Part shown: positions 27,741 through 35,962 of the stretch, piece by piece
Layout: the number at the start of each line of letters is the position of its first letter
Numbering within the stretch: the stretch's first letter is position 1
DNA from: Nitrincola alkalilacustris
Lineage (GTDB): Bacteria > Pseudomonadota > Gammaproteobacteria > Pseudomonadales > Balneatricaceae
Reading direction: 5' to 3'
Assembly (NCBI RefSeq): GCF_008973755.1
Contig: NZ_WBOM01000010.1
Span: forward strand, 62,001 to 126,000
Length of the DNA: 64,000 nt
Position numbers and translations under genes: made by a program
Notes under the pieces: model-generated
Database searches by the model: none
What the model was told of the DNA's origin: nothing
Seen by the model: only the letters and a program-made list of their open reading frames with translations

Positions 27741-27880
27741 AACTACATGATAGGCGGGCAGACATCAGATCCGACATTGCGCATTGGCAGCAGAAAAACA
27801 GTACCTTGGTAGTAGTGCTTCAGACCCCCTCATAGTCCATATCAACGACAAGATGAACAACCAGATGAACAACTGGCTGC

Positions 27881-28636
27881 TCAACAGATCAACCTGACAC
27901 CGGCTGCCGACAGCTCACTGCGCAGGAGCGCACCCGGCGGCTGATCCATCACCACCACATCGAACTCAGTCAGATGACCCGCGCTGCAACTGGCTTCAGT
28001 ATCAAATTTTGAACTATCCAATAGCAGCACTTTCTGGCGTGATTGCTCCAGCAACGCTTCTCGTGCCATCACTTCGTCGGTGTTGTAGTCGTACAATCTG
28101 CCATCGCGACTCATACCGCCGACTGAGACAATCCCGATATCCGCCCGAAAGCGGGAGAAAAACCTGAGCGCATCACCCCCGACCACATCCTGATCGCGCT
28201 TGCGCACTACGCCACCAGCGATGATCAGCTCACAGTCAGGGTGGTGGCACAGATGTGAAACCGCATGCAGGTTATTGGTCATGATCCGAACTCCCTTACG
28301 TATGCTGATCAGAGCAGCCAGATGCTCAACCGTGGTTCCAGTACCGAGAAACAGGCTCTGATAATCACTGATCAGTTCCAGACAGTGCTGAGCTATGATT
28401 CGCTTACCCGTGCGATTAAGTATCTGGCGTTGGTCAAACTCCACATTTTCCCGACCAGGAAATGGCGCAGCCACGCCATGGCGGCGCATCAATAAACCTC
28501 TATCTGCCAGCACGCGGATATCGGAGCGGATGGTCTGGACAGAGACATTGAACCGTTCAGACAGTTGCTCCAGATTCTGCCTGCCGGATTGATTGATCAG
28601 AACGACTATCTGCTGTCGACGCTCACTTGCTGTCAT
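27881..28636 (-). CDS. DeoR-family transcriptional regulator
   Basis: This 251-residue repressor-type regulator has an N-terminal winged helix (about residues 5-57, NLEQLSERFNVSVQTIRSDIRVL) and a DeoR C-terminal sensor domain of the sugar-phosphate isomerase fold (LFLGTGTTVEHLAALI, IIAGGVVRKRDQDVVGG, DSSKFDTEASCSAG). Members of this family, such as GlpR and AgaR, respond to phosphorylated sugars or polyols. It is divergent from the transporter-phosphoesterase operon, with three CGAAA half-sites 21 bp apart just before its own start. It probably controls both directions; the inducer is unknown. Confidence 0.87.
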   Translation of the reverse strand: MTASERRQQIVVLINQSGRQNLEQLSERFNVSVQTIRSDIRVLADRGLLMRRHGVAAPFPGRENVEFDQRQILNRTGKRIIAQHCLELISDYQSLFLGTGTTVEHLAALISIRKGVRIMTNNLHAVSHLCHHPDCELIIAGGVVRKRDQDVVGGDALRFFSRFRADIGIVSVGGMSRDGRLYDYNTDEVMAREALLEQSRQKVLLLDSSKFDTEASCSAGHLTEFDVVVMDQPPGALLRSELSAAGVRLIC

Positions 28637-28651
28637 GCGCCCTCCTTAAAA

Positions 28652-28698
28652 CGAAAATAAAATGGCTTAAAGCGAAAGCCTCAGGGACTGATTCGAAA
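28652..28698. promoter_or_regulatory. candidate DeoR-type operator: three CGAAA repeats at 21-bp spacing
   Basis: CGAAA occurs at 28652, 28673 and 28694, exactly 21 bp (two helical turns) apart and in the same orientation. CGAAA/TTTCG repeats are typical operator elements of DeoR-family regulators. The first copy is 16 bp upstream of the deoR-like ATG. Confidence 0.6.
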
Positions 28699-28704
28699 GG
28701 TTAA

Positions 28705-28741
28705 TGTCACTGTACTGTCACTCCATGACAGTACGCTGACA
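28705..28741. promoter_or_regulatory. symmetric double Pho box in the divergent promoter
   Basis: TGTCACTGTACTGTCA (28705-28720) and TGACAGTACGCTGACA (28726-28741) form an inverted repeat (14 of 16 matches) with a 5-bp centre. Each arm read outward has TGTCA twice at 11-bp spacing, the layout of PhoB binding sites. One Pho box thus faces the transporter operon and one the deoR-like gene. Confidence 0.6.
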
Positions 28742-28770
28742 TCTCTCAGCCAATAAACCGGAGATGCGAC

Positions 28771-29751
28771 ATGCCCTATTCGAATTTGACCCGCTGGATA
28801 CTGACAACCGCACTGGCCCTGCCAACACTTGCGATGGCACAGGAGTCCCTGATTCTTTATACCAGCCAGCCGAACACCGATGCCCAGATGACCGTCGATG
28901 CTTTCACTGCCGCTCATCCGAATATCAAGGTGGAGTGGGTACGCGATGGCACCACACAGTTGATGACGCGCCTGCAGGCAGAACTCAGCGCTGGCGTTTC
29001 CAAACCTGATGTCCTGCTGATTGCCGACAGCGTCACCATGGAAGCGCTTAATCGGGAGGGATTGCTGCAGGCCTACCTGAGTCCTGAGCGCTCACACTAT
29101 GACGTTGACCTCTATCATCAGGAGGGCTACTACTATGGCACCAAGATGATCACAACCGGTATCGCCTACCATACACAGGCCACTCAGCAACCGATGAGCT
29201 GGCAGAGCCTGATTGCGCCTGAGTACAAGAATCAGGTTGTCATGCCAAGTCCACTTTATTCCGGTGCAGCCTTGATTCATCTGGCAGCCATCACGGATCA
29301 GGCGGATCTGGGCTGGAATTACTATCAGCAGCTTCAGAAGAACGGCACAACCGCCCATGGTGGTAACGGCGCCGTACTGACAGCGATCGCCTCAGGCTCC
29401 AAGCCCTATGGTGTGATTGTTGACTTCATGGCGATACGCGAAGCCGCCAAGGGATCACCGATTCAGTTTGTATTCCCTGAAGAAGGTGTCACGGCGGTTA
29501 CTGAGCCTGTGGCTATTTTCAAGCAAGCCAGCAACCCGGAAGCCGCTCAGAAATTTGTCGACTTTCTGCTTTCTGAAGCCGGCCAGCAACTGGTCAGCGA
29601 ACAGGGCTATCTGCCGGCACGTACGGATATTGACCCGCCGGCTGGATTTCCTGCACGCAACGAGATCAAGCTGATCCCCCTGGATGCCGGCAAGGCGCTG
29701 GATAATGCCGACGCTAACAAGCAGCGTTTCAGCAACATTTTCGGCGGTTGA
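28771..29751 (+). CDS. ABC transporter substrate-binding protein (AfuA/PhnS-like)
   Basis: This 326-residue periplasmic protein has a signal peptide (about residues 1-23, cut near AMAQ). The mature start SLILYTSQPNTDAQMTVDAFT and the body (TQLMTRLQAELSAGVSKPDVLLIAD, GYYYGTKMITTGIAY, GYLPARTDI) belong to the family often labelled iron(III)-binding. That family also includes AfuA (hexose and heptose phosphates) and PhnS (2-aminoethylphosphonate). The Pho boxes and the downstream phosphoesterases argue for a phosphorylated ligand rather than iron. It is first of a seven-gene operon with spacings of 6 bp or overlaps. Confidence 0.8.
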   Translation: MPYSNLTRWILTTALALPTLAMAQESLILYTSQPNTDAQMTVDAFTAAHPNIKVEWVRDGTTQLMTRLQAELSAGVSKPDVLLIADSVTMEALNREGLLQAYLSPERSHYDVDLYHQEGYYYGTKMITTGIAYHTQATQQPMSWQSLIAPEYKNQVVMPSPLYSGAALIHLAAITDQADLGWNYYQQLQKNGTTAHGGNGAVLTAIASGSKPYGVIVDFMAIREAAKGSPIQFVFPEEGVTAVTEPVAIFKQASNPEAAQKFVDFLLSEAGQQLVSEQGYLPARTDIDPPAGFPARNEIKLIPLDAGKALDNADANKQRFSNIFGG

Positions 29752-29757
29752 TGATTC

Positions 29758-31458
29758 ATGTTTGCAACGCTTGATACCGGCAGTCAGCATCGCTGGCTGC
29801 TGTTTTCCATCCTTACCCTGGTGAGTCTGCTGACACTGCTGCCGACTCTGCGATTGTTGCTGGAGGCGATACAGGGATGGCATCTGGGATCTGACTCGCC
29901 GATGATGCGTGTTCTGCAGCAAAGCGCCACTTGGCGTGCACTGTGGCACAGCCTTTATACCTCAGGTCTGGGTACTCTGATCGCAGTAATACTGGGAAGT
30001 CTGTTTGCCTTCACCCTGACTCTGACCGATATCCGTTACAAGTCCCTGCTGGTATTCAGCTTCATGCTGCCGATGATGATACCGCCTCAGGTTACTGCCC
30101 TGAGCTGGCTGCAGCTTACCGGACCTGGCAGCCCACTGCTTAATACACTGGGTATGGCTCCACCTCTCGGATCACCCCAGCCACTTTATTCTGCAGAGGG
30201 GATCGCCCTGCTACTGGGTATTCAACATGCACCACTGGTATTTCTGGCACTTCGCACCAGTCTGATCAACCTGCCACGAGATCTGATTGAAGCGGCACGC
30301 ATCAGCGGAGCCAATCAGCGCCATGTCTGGCTTGATATGATTCTGCCTCTGACGCGCAATGGCATGATAGCCGGTGCATCGATAGCATTTGTGTCGGGAC
30401 TGGGCAATTTCGGCATACCTGCAATGCTGGGCATACCCGCCTCCTACTATGTTCTGCCTACCTTGATCTATCAGCGCATGTCCAGCTTCGGTGCTCATGT
30501 ATTGCCTGAGGTAGCCTCTCTCTCGGTGTTGATAGGTGTGGTTGCCCTGCTGGGTGTAATGCTGCAACAGCAGATGCTTAAAAACAGTCAGTTTAGATTG
30601 CTTGGTCATGCCGGCAGAGGACAGGACTTTGCACTGGGGCGCTGGCGCATTCCGGTACAACTGCTGCTCGGAACATTGCTTGTACTGATTCTGGTGGCAC
30701 CACTGGCAGCGCTGATCACCAGCTCACTGGTACCGGCACTGGGTGTCAAACTGACCTTCGATACCCTTAGTTTTTCGGCCTATCAGGAGATGGTCAACCG
30801 TCAGAGCGTGACCCTGCGTGCCTTCAGCAACAGCCTGCTGCTGGCCACAGGTGCCGCAATGCTGCTGATGCTGATCTCAACACTGCTGGCCTACCTGATG
30901 CAGAGCATGTCGCAGCGACAGCGTTCATCACTGATCAGCATGATCGAGATCCCCTATGCACTGCCGGGCGTGGTATTGGCTATCGCCTGTATTCTCCTGT
31001 TTGCCAAACCACTGCCACTGCTCAACATCACCCTCTATGGCTCGCTCGGCATCATCTTTGTTGCCTATCTTGCCCGGTTCATCTCCGTCAGCCTCAAGCC
31101 GGTAACAGCCAGCTTCAGTGAGCTGGATCGCAGCCTTGAAGAAGCGGCCAGAATCGCCGGCGCCGGAACCCTCCGCCGCCTTATTGATATTCTGCTGCCT
31201 CTGGTTGCACCCGCGGTATTTGCCGGTGGCTTGCTGGTATTTCTGACCGCCGTGAATGAGCTGACTGTGTCCGCCCTGCTCTGGAGCGCCGGCAAAGAAA
31301 CCCTGGGTGTGCTGATATTCAATCTGGATGAGAGCGGCGACAGCATTCTGGCATCCGCCATTGCCGTGCTGGTTGTCGTGATGGTAATGGCCATCATGCT
31401 GCTCTTGAGTCTTATGGCCCGCCATTTACCGAAAGGAGTGATACCTTGGCAGAACTGA
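29758..31458 (+). CDS. ABC transporter permease, fused two-domain (FbpB/PhnV-like)
   Basis: This 566-residue inner-membrane protein holds two MetI-type permease domains in tandem, with about twelve membrane segments. The EAA loops are LIEAARISGANQRHVWLDMILPL (near residue 180) and LEEAARIAGAGTLRRLIDILLPL (near residue 465). Such fused permeases are usual for iron(III), thiamine and 2-aminoethylphosphonate-type importers. It begins 6 bp after the binding-protein gene, and its end overlaps the ATPase gene by 13 bp. Confidence 0.88.
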   Translation: MFATLDTGSQHRWLLFSILTLVSLLTLLPTLRLLLEAIQGWHLGSDSPMMRVLQQSATWRALWHSLYTSGLGTLIAVILGSLFAFTLTLTDIRYKSLLVFSFMLPMMIPPQVTALSWLQLTGPGSPLLNTLGMAPPLGSPQPLYSAEGIALLLGIQHAPLVFLALRTSLINLPRDLIEAARISGANQRHVWLDMILPLTRNGMIAGASIAFVSGLGNFGIPAMLGIPASYYVLPTLIYQRMSSFGAHVLPEVASLSVLIGVVALLGVMLQQQMLKNSQFRLLGHAGRGQDFALGRWRIPVQLLLGTLLVLILVAPLAALITSSLVPALGVKLTFDTLSFSAYQEMVNRQSVTLRAFSNSLLLATGAAMLLMLISTLLAYLMQSMSQRQRSSLISMIEIPYALPGVVLAIACILLFAKPLPLLNITLYGSLGIIFVAYLARFISVSLKPVTASFSELDRSLEEAARIAGAGTLRRLIDILLPLVAPAVFAGGLLVFLTAVNELTVSALLWSAGKETLGVLIFNLDESGDSILASAIAVLVVVMVMAIMLLLSLMARHLPKGVIPWQN

Positions 31459-32534
31459 TACTGGAACAGGTCAGCAAACGATTCGGTCAATCACTGGCCG
31501 TGAATAACCTGAGCCTGAACATACAGCAAGGCGCATTTGTGGCCCTGCTCGGACCCAGTGGTTGCGGTAAAACAACCACACTGAGGATGCTGGCCGGATT
31601 CGAGACACTCAGCAGTGGTCGCATACTGCTCAATGACACCTGCCTCGCCAGTGATGGCTGGCAGGTGCCGACCGAAGATCGCAATATGGGGATGGTGTTT
31701 CAGTCCTATGCTCTCTGGCCGCATATGAGTGTGGCTGATAATGTCGGCTATCCCTTGAAGCACCGTCGGATCAAGGGTGGGGAATACACGCGCCGTGTCA
31801 TGCTGGCGCTGGAAACTGTGCAGATGGAAGCGCTGGCACAACGGATGCCACAGGACCTCAGTGGAGGACAGCGCCAACGTGTGGCTCTGGCACGCTGTCT
31901 GGTGACAGATCCTGATGTTGTGCTGCTGGATGAGCCCCTGGCTAACCTGGATCGCCACCTGCGTGCATCCATGGAGGAGAGCTTTCGTGAGTTTCATCGC
32001 CGCACGGGTGCCACGCTGATCTATGTTACCCATGATCAGTCCGAGGCGATGTCACTGGCTGATCAGATCGCCGTAATGCATCAGGGACAACTGGTACAGT
32101 GGGCAAAACCTGAAGAGCTGTATCAGACCCCGAAAACTCAGTGGATCGCCGGTTTTATCGGTCAGGGCAGCATCATTCATCTAGCGGATGTGGTGCCCGG
32201 CCAATGCTTGCAGGCATCCGATCTGATGGCACTTACTGCCCGCTCAGGCGAGCAGCGCACCCCGGTACTGATCCGGCCTGAACATATCCGGCTGCATCTG
32301 GACGACAACCCGCACGAAAAACCTTCGCTATTGCCACCTGCCGCACACTCACTACAGGCTAGAACATTACCGGCAAGAGTACTGAGCAGCTTTTTTCGGG
32401 GCGAGCGTTATGAGATAAAGGTGCAGCTCATCAATGGTGATGAGCTGACCTGTTATCACCACACTGGCCTGACCGAGGGTGCGCAGATCCATCTGACACT
32501 TGAGCAGGGTTGGAGCCTGGAGCCTGCCGCATGA
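31446..32534 (+). CDS. ABC transporter ATP-binding protein (FbpC/PotA-like)
   Basis: This 362-residue ATPase has Walker A GPSGCGKTTT, MVFQSYALWP, signature LSGGQRQR, Walker B VVLLDEPLANLD and switch histidine in VTHDQ, then a C-terminal TOBE-like domain (LIRPEHIRLHL). It starts at TTG 31446, overlapping the permease gene, with GGAG seven bases upstream. It energises the import of the same unknown ligand. The stop overlaps the next start as ATGA, so the hydrolase is translated in step with the transporter. Confidence 0.9.
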   Translation: MAELILEQVSKRFGQSLAVNNLSLNIQQGAFVALLGPSGCGKTTTLRMLAGFETLSSGRILLNDTCLASDGWQVPTEDRNMGMVFQSYALWPHMSVADNVGYPLKHRRIKGGEYTRRVMLALETVQMEALAQRMPQDLSGGQRQRVALARCLVTDPDVVLLDEPLANLDRHLRASMEESFREFHRRTGATLIYVTHDQSEAMSLADQIAVMHQGQLVQWAKPEELYQTPKTQWIAGFIGQGSIIHLADVVPGQCLQASDLMALTARSGEQRTPVLIRPEHIRLHLDDNPHEKPSLLPPAAHSLQARTLPARVLSSFFRGERYEIKVQLINGDELTCYHHTGLTEGAQIHLTLEQGWSLEPAA

Positions 32535-33592
32535 GTGTTAAAATTGAGATTATCAGTGGTCTGGGTGAAAAAGCACCCGCTGCCATCATGGTTCATGTCA
32601 ACGGCAAACGACTGTTGCTGGATGCCGGTGGCCCGATGCAGCCGGATGAAACCTGCGACTGGTATCTGGACCTGGCCGCCGATGCCATCCTGATCAGCCA
32701 TGACCATGTTGATCATATCGGGTCTGTGCGCTGGCTACCGGAAAATATTCCCCTCTACTGCTCCGAGCTGGTTGCACGTAATCTGCCAACCGGACGCCAA
32801 TGGCAGGCTCTGCCGACACGCGGACAGATCGAGATAGAGGGCGTACGCATCACCTGTGGCCAGGCCGGGCACTCACTGGGTGGAGTCTGGTTACACCTGG
32901 ATATTGCAGGCGGCATTTTTTACAGTGGTGATTTCAGCAGGGAATCGCTGCTCTACCCTTTTGACCTGCCTCCACCGGCAGAAGTCGCCCTGCTGGATGC
33001 CTCCTACGGTGTATACGATACGAATCAATCTCTCTGCCGGGAAGCCCTGCTTGAGCGGCTGACACAAGCGACACTCTTGCCTGTACCTCCCTCAGGACGT
33101 GCGCTGGAGCTGGCGATCTGGTGCCAGGCAAACCAGCTTGAGTGGACACTGGACCCTCTGTGTCAGGGGTTCATGGCACAATTGATGCAGCTTCCTGCTG
33201 ATCTGCTGATGCCGGGGGTGCAGCAGCAACTGCGCGAGCTGACACCGCGCACCTGGACAACTGATGATCATGAGGTGGACGGACTGGTCAGAATTGCAGG
33301 CAATGCCAATGGCGTCGGCGGAGAGACCGGGCGCCTGATTTCAGATCCGGAGTACACAGGGCAAGTGATCTATACCGGTTATACGCCAGCCAAGGCACGT
33401 GCCGATATCAGTGCGGGTCGCGCCGAGTGGCTGCGCTGGAATGTTCATCCACGCCTGAGTGACCTTCAGGCACTGACCCGACATCTGGGCGCCCGTAGCG
33501 TAACCCCACTGTTCTGCTCCATGCAGCAGGCTCATCTGTGGCAGCAGGCATTGGGCAGTGGCTTTAATCAACACCCCATTATCGATATCTGA
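32531..33592 (+). CDS. MBL-fold hydrolase, beta-CASP-like
   Basis: This 353-residue protein has a metallo-beta-lactamase core with the HxHxDH metal motif in ISHDHVDHIGS (about residue 60), histidine in GQAGHSLGGVW and aspartate in YSGDFSRES. An inserted region (about 175-260, starting PVPPSGRALELAIW) and the C-terminal YTGYTPAKARADISAGRA...NVHPRLSDLQAL segments resemble the beta-CASP arrangement of RNA/DNA-processing MBL enzymes. It may therefore cleave a phosphodiester. There is no signal peptide, so it is cytoplasmic. The ATG overlaps the ATPase stop (ATGA). The exact reaction is unknown. Confidence 0.8.
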   Translation: MSVKIEIISGLGEKAPAAIMVHVNGKRLLLDAGGPMQPDETCDWYLDLAADAILISHDHVDHIGSVRWLPENIPLYCSELVARNLPTGRQWQALPTRGQIEIEGVRITCGQAGHSLGGVWLHLDIAGGIFYSGDFSRESLLYPFDLPPPAEVALLDASYGVYDTNQSLCREALLERLTQATLLPVPPSGRALELAIWCQANQLEWTLDPLCQGFMAQLMQLPADLLMPGVQQQLRELTPRTWTTDDHEVDGLVRIAGNANGVGGETGRLISDPEYTGQVIYTGYTPAKARADISAGRAEWLRWNVHPRLSDLQALTRHLGARSVTPLFCSMQQAHLWQQALGSGFNQHPIIDI

Positions 33593-33665
33593 CACGAAAT
33601 ATCGAATTGACTGAATCCCTGGATGCACATAAACCATTTCGTAACAGACCTTATGGAACAGGCAC

Positions 33666-34238
33666 ATGGAACTGATTAATAAACCCTTTGTATTTCTTCG
33701 TCACGGCGAAACCGCCATGAACCGACAGCGTCTGATCGGCGGTCGCACCGATACCCCCCTCAATGAAACTGGTCGGCAGGAGGCGCGTGCAGCATCAGAG
33801 CTGCTGTCCTCAATCACCTGGAGCGTTATCGGTGTCAGCCCGCTGAAACGGGCACATGAAACAGCGCAGCTGGCAGCACCCGGGCAATTACTGACCCTGC
33901 TGGATGGCCTGAAAGAGCGAGACTGGGGTGAGCTTGAAGGCATCCCCTGGGAACAGATAATCCCTTACACAGATACACCGCCCGGTGGGGAAAGCTGGAG
34001 CGACTTCACTGAGCGCGTACAGACAGATCTGAACAGCCTGCTGCAACAGCATGAGATGCCACTGATTGTGGCACATTCCGGCATCTACCGCGTGATACGC
34101 TCACTGGCAACCGGCACACCGGAAGGTGAACGCATCGGCAATGCCCAACCCATGCTGATTCTGCCGCCAGACGCCACAGATCCCAACTGGCGCTTCCAGC
34201 CATTTACCTCTGCTACCAAGGAGCACTATTTTGACTAA
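33666..34238 (+). CDS. histidine phosphatase superfamily protein
   Basis: This 190-residue protein of the phosphoglycerate mutase-like branch has the catalytic RHGET motif at about residues 11-15. The second arginine is in SPLKRAHET, the acid in LKERDWGELEG and the second catalytic histidine in IVAHSGIYRV. The family removes phosphate from sugar phosphates, nucleotides or phosphoproteins. A 73-bp gap separates it from the MBL gene. The stop overlaps the next start by 8 bp. By context it acts on an imported or partly hydrolysed phosphoester. Confidence 0.85.
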   Translation: MELINKPFVFLRHGETAMNRQRLIGGRTDTPLNETGRQEARAASELLSSITWSVIGVSPLKRAHETAQLAAPGQLLTLLDGLKERDWGELEGIPWEQIIPYTDTPPGGESWSDFTERVQTDLNSLLQQHEMPLIVAHSGIYRVIRSLATGTPEGERIGNAQPMLILPPDATDPNWRFQPFTSATKEHYFD

Positions 34239-34683
34239 GGATACCGTTATCGTCGATGTCGACGGCACACTCGCCCACTTTAACCCTGAAGAGGTTCGCG
34301 CCTGGGTATTGGGCGATGAAAAACAGTGGGACCCGTTTTTTGCCCATATGGCAGAGGCAGAACGCATTGAGCCTGTCTATCGGTTGGTCATGATGCTGAA
34401 GCAGCAAGGGCAGAAAATTGTGATCTGCAGTGGTCGTCCCGATACGCATCGCGAGCAGACACTCGACTGGCTGATCAGGCGCGAGATCCCTTTTGATGCC
34501 GTGTTTCTGCGCAAGGCAGGCGATGATCTGGAAAAGGATGAAGTGGTCAAGGCGCGACTGCTGGATGAGATACGCGATGCCGGTTTCTCACCCTGGCTGG
34601 TACTGGATGATCGCGACAGTGTGGTTGCTCAGTGGCGTGCCATGGGCCTGACCTGCCTGCAGTGTGCACCGGGCGATTTCTGA
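34231..34683 (+). CDS. HAD phosphatase related to the T4 polynucleotide kinase 3'-phosphatase domain
   Basis: This 150-residue protein is a stand-alone HAD phosphatase. Motif I is VDVDGTLAHF (Asp9 and Asp11), motif II ICSGRPDTHREQT, motif III the lysine in EKDEVVKARLL, and motif IV LVLDDRDSVVAQWRAMG. The end CLQCAPGDF closely follows the C-terminus of the phage T4 Pnkp phosphatase domain. The kinase half is absent. It starts at TTG 34231 inside the previous gene, with AAGGAG seven bases upstream; no other start leaves motif I intact. It could remove a 3'- or sugar-linked phosphate. Confidence 0.8.
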   Translation: MTKDTVIVDVDGTLAHFNPEEVRAWVLGDEKQWDPFFAHMAEAERIEPVYRLVMMLKQQGQKIVICSGRPDTHREQTLDWLIRREIPFDAVFLRKAGDDLEKDEVVKARLLDEIRDAGFSPWLVLDDRDSVVAQWRAMGLTCLQCAPGDF

Positions 34684-34690
34684 TGGCTCA

Positions 34691-34727
34691 CTGGCGGTTC
34701 GGTAACGAAAAGTACCCGAACCGCCAG
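34691..34727 (+). terminator. operon-end hairpin
   Basis: CTGGCGGTTCGG (34691-34702) pairs perfectly with CCGAACCGCCAG (34716-34727), extended by TA/TA with one bulge. It directly follows the HAD gene and closes the transporter-phosphoesterase operon. No long T run follows. Confidence 0.65.
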
Positions 34728-34781
34728 CGGGATATGAACTACACCAGAAGCCACCAAGCCTTCAATATTACAAATGCCTTG

Positions 34782-34799
34782 ATGTCATAAAACTAACAT
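34782..34799 (+). promoter_or_regulatory. Pho box upstream of phnD
   Basis: ATGTCATAAAACTAACAT matches the Pho-box consensus (CTGTCATAAAACTGTCAT) at 15 of 18 positions by eye. A further CTGTCACAA half-site lies at 34815. The site is 72 bp before the phnD start. Confidence 0.6.
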
Positions 34800-34870
34800 A
34801 TTGATTTAACGAGCCTGTCACAAAGCCTCAATAGAGTAACTGCACATTCAACATGCAGAAGAGGCTTAAC

Positions 34871-35845
34871 ATGCAGCTCATTTCACGGATCACCCAACAT
34901 CTGAAATCCCCCCTGTTTGTCGGCCTGATGGCTGCTGGCGCCATTGTCAGCGCTCAGGCAAGTGACCTGGCACCACGTTTCACCGATGCCGACGGTGACA
35001 TGGTTGCCGATGCACCGACCGATCCTTCTCAGTGGGTTGATCCAGCCACACTGGTGTTTGCCTACACGCCTGTTGAAGATCCCTCTGTCTATGCCAAGGT
35101 ATGGGATGGTTTTATCAAGCATATGGAGAACGTGACCGGCAAGCGCGTTCAGTTCTTCCCTGTGCAGTCAAATGCCGCGCAGTTGGAAGCAATGCGTGCA
35201 GGTCGTCTGCATGTAGCCGGTTTCAACACTGGCTCCAACCCGTTGGCGGTGAACTGTGCCGGTTTCGTACCCTTCACCATGATGGCACGCGAAGATGGCA
35301 GCTTCGGTTATGAGATGGAGATCATCACCCGTCCAGACTCAGGCATCAACGAAGTGGCCGATATCAAGGGCCGCAGCCTTGCCTTTACATCACCTACCTC
35401 CAATTCCGGATTCAAGGCACCTTCAGCCCTGCTGGAGGCCGAGTTCGGCATGGTGGCAGAACAGGATTTCACCCCATCCTTCTCTGGCGGTCATGACAAC
35501 TCAATCCTGGGCGTGATCAACAATGACTATGACGCCGCAGCCATCGCCAACTCAGTGCTCAAGCGCATGATCTCGCGTGATGTCGTCAAACCGGACAGCT
35601 ACACAACGATCTATACCTCACAAACCTTCCCGACCACCGGCTATGGCCATGTTTATAATCTCAAGCCTGAGTTGGCAGAAAAGGTCAAGGAAGCCTTCTT
35701 TACCTTTGAATGGGAAGGCAGTGCGTTGCAGGAAGAGTTCAAGAACTCCGGCGAAGCCCAGTTCATTCCGATCACCTACAAAGAGCATTGGGCCGTGATT
35801 CGCACCATCGATCAGGCGATGGATGTGACCTACAACTGTAACTGA
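34871..35845 (+). CDS. phnD: phosphonate/phosphate-analogue ABC transporter substrate-binding protein
   Basis: About 324 residues with a signal peptide (ending VSAQASD). PhnD-family segments include LVFAYTPVEDPSVYAKVWDGF, VQFFPVQSNAAQLEAMRAGRL, the ligand loop LAFTSPTSNSGFKAPSALL and SGGHDNSILGVINNDYDAAAI. PhnD proteins bind phosphonates, phosphite or phosphate esters. The ATG at 34871 is preferred because AAGAGG lies six bases upstream; another ATG at 34853 would add six residues. It heads phnD-phnC-phnE-phnE under a Pho box, and a strong hairpin follows it. No C-P lyase genes are in the window. Confidence 0.88.
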   Translation: MQLISRITQHLKSPLFVGLMAAGAIVSAQASDLAPRFTDADGDMVADAPTDPSQWVDPATLVFAYTPVEDPSVYAKVWDGFIKHMENVTGKRVQFFPVQSNAAQLEAMRAGRLHVAGFNTGSNPLAVNCAGFVPFTMMAREDGSFGYEMEIITRPDSGINEVADIKGRSLAFTSPTSNSGFKAPSALLEAEFGMVAEQDFTPSFSGGHDNSILGVINNDYDAAAIANSVLKRMISRDVVKPDSYTTIYTSQTFPTTGYGHVYNLKPELAEKVKEAFFTFEWEGSALQEEFKNSGEAQFIPITYKEHWAVIRTIDQAMDVTYNCN

Positions 35846-35867
35846 TCAGTTTGTCTGATCCGTTAAC

Positions 35868-35890
35868 GACGCCTCCCATGTGGAGGCGTC
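35868..35890 (+). terminator. hairpin between phnD and phnC
   Basis: GACGCCTCC pairs perfectly with GGAGGCGTC around a 5-base loop. No T run follows. It probably stabilises the phnD message or reduces read-through to the ATPase and permeases. Confidence 0.65.
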
Positions 35891-35962
35891 GCCATTTGAT
35901 ATCGGCGGCCACTTATTGCACTCAGAATTGACAGCTGCCGGTCCAGAACAGAGACACACACG

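Noticed and set aside
28771-32534. Iron(III) ABC transporter, the usual automatic label for this family
   Set aside because: Pho boxes and three co-transcribed phosphoesterases point to a phosphorylated ligand; nothing in the context suggests iron. Not excluded outright.
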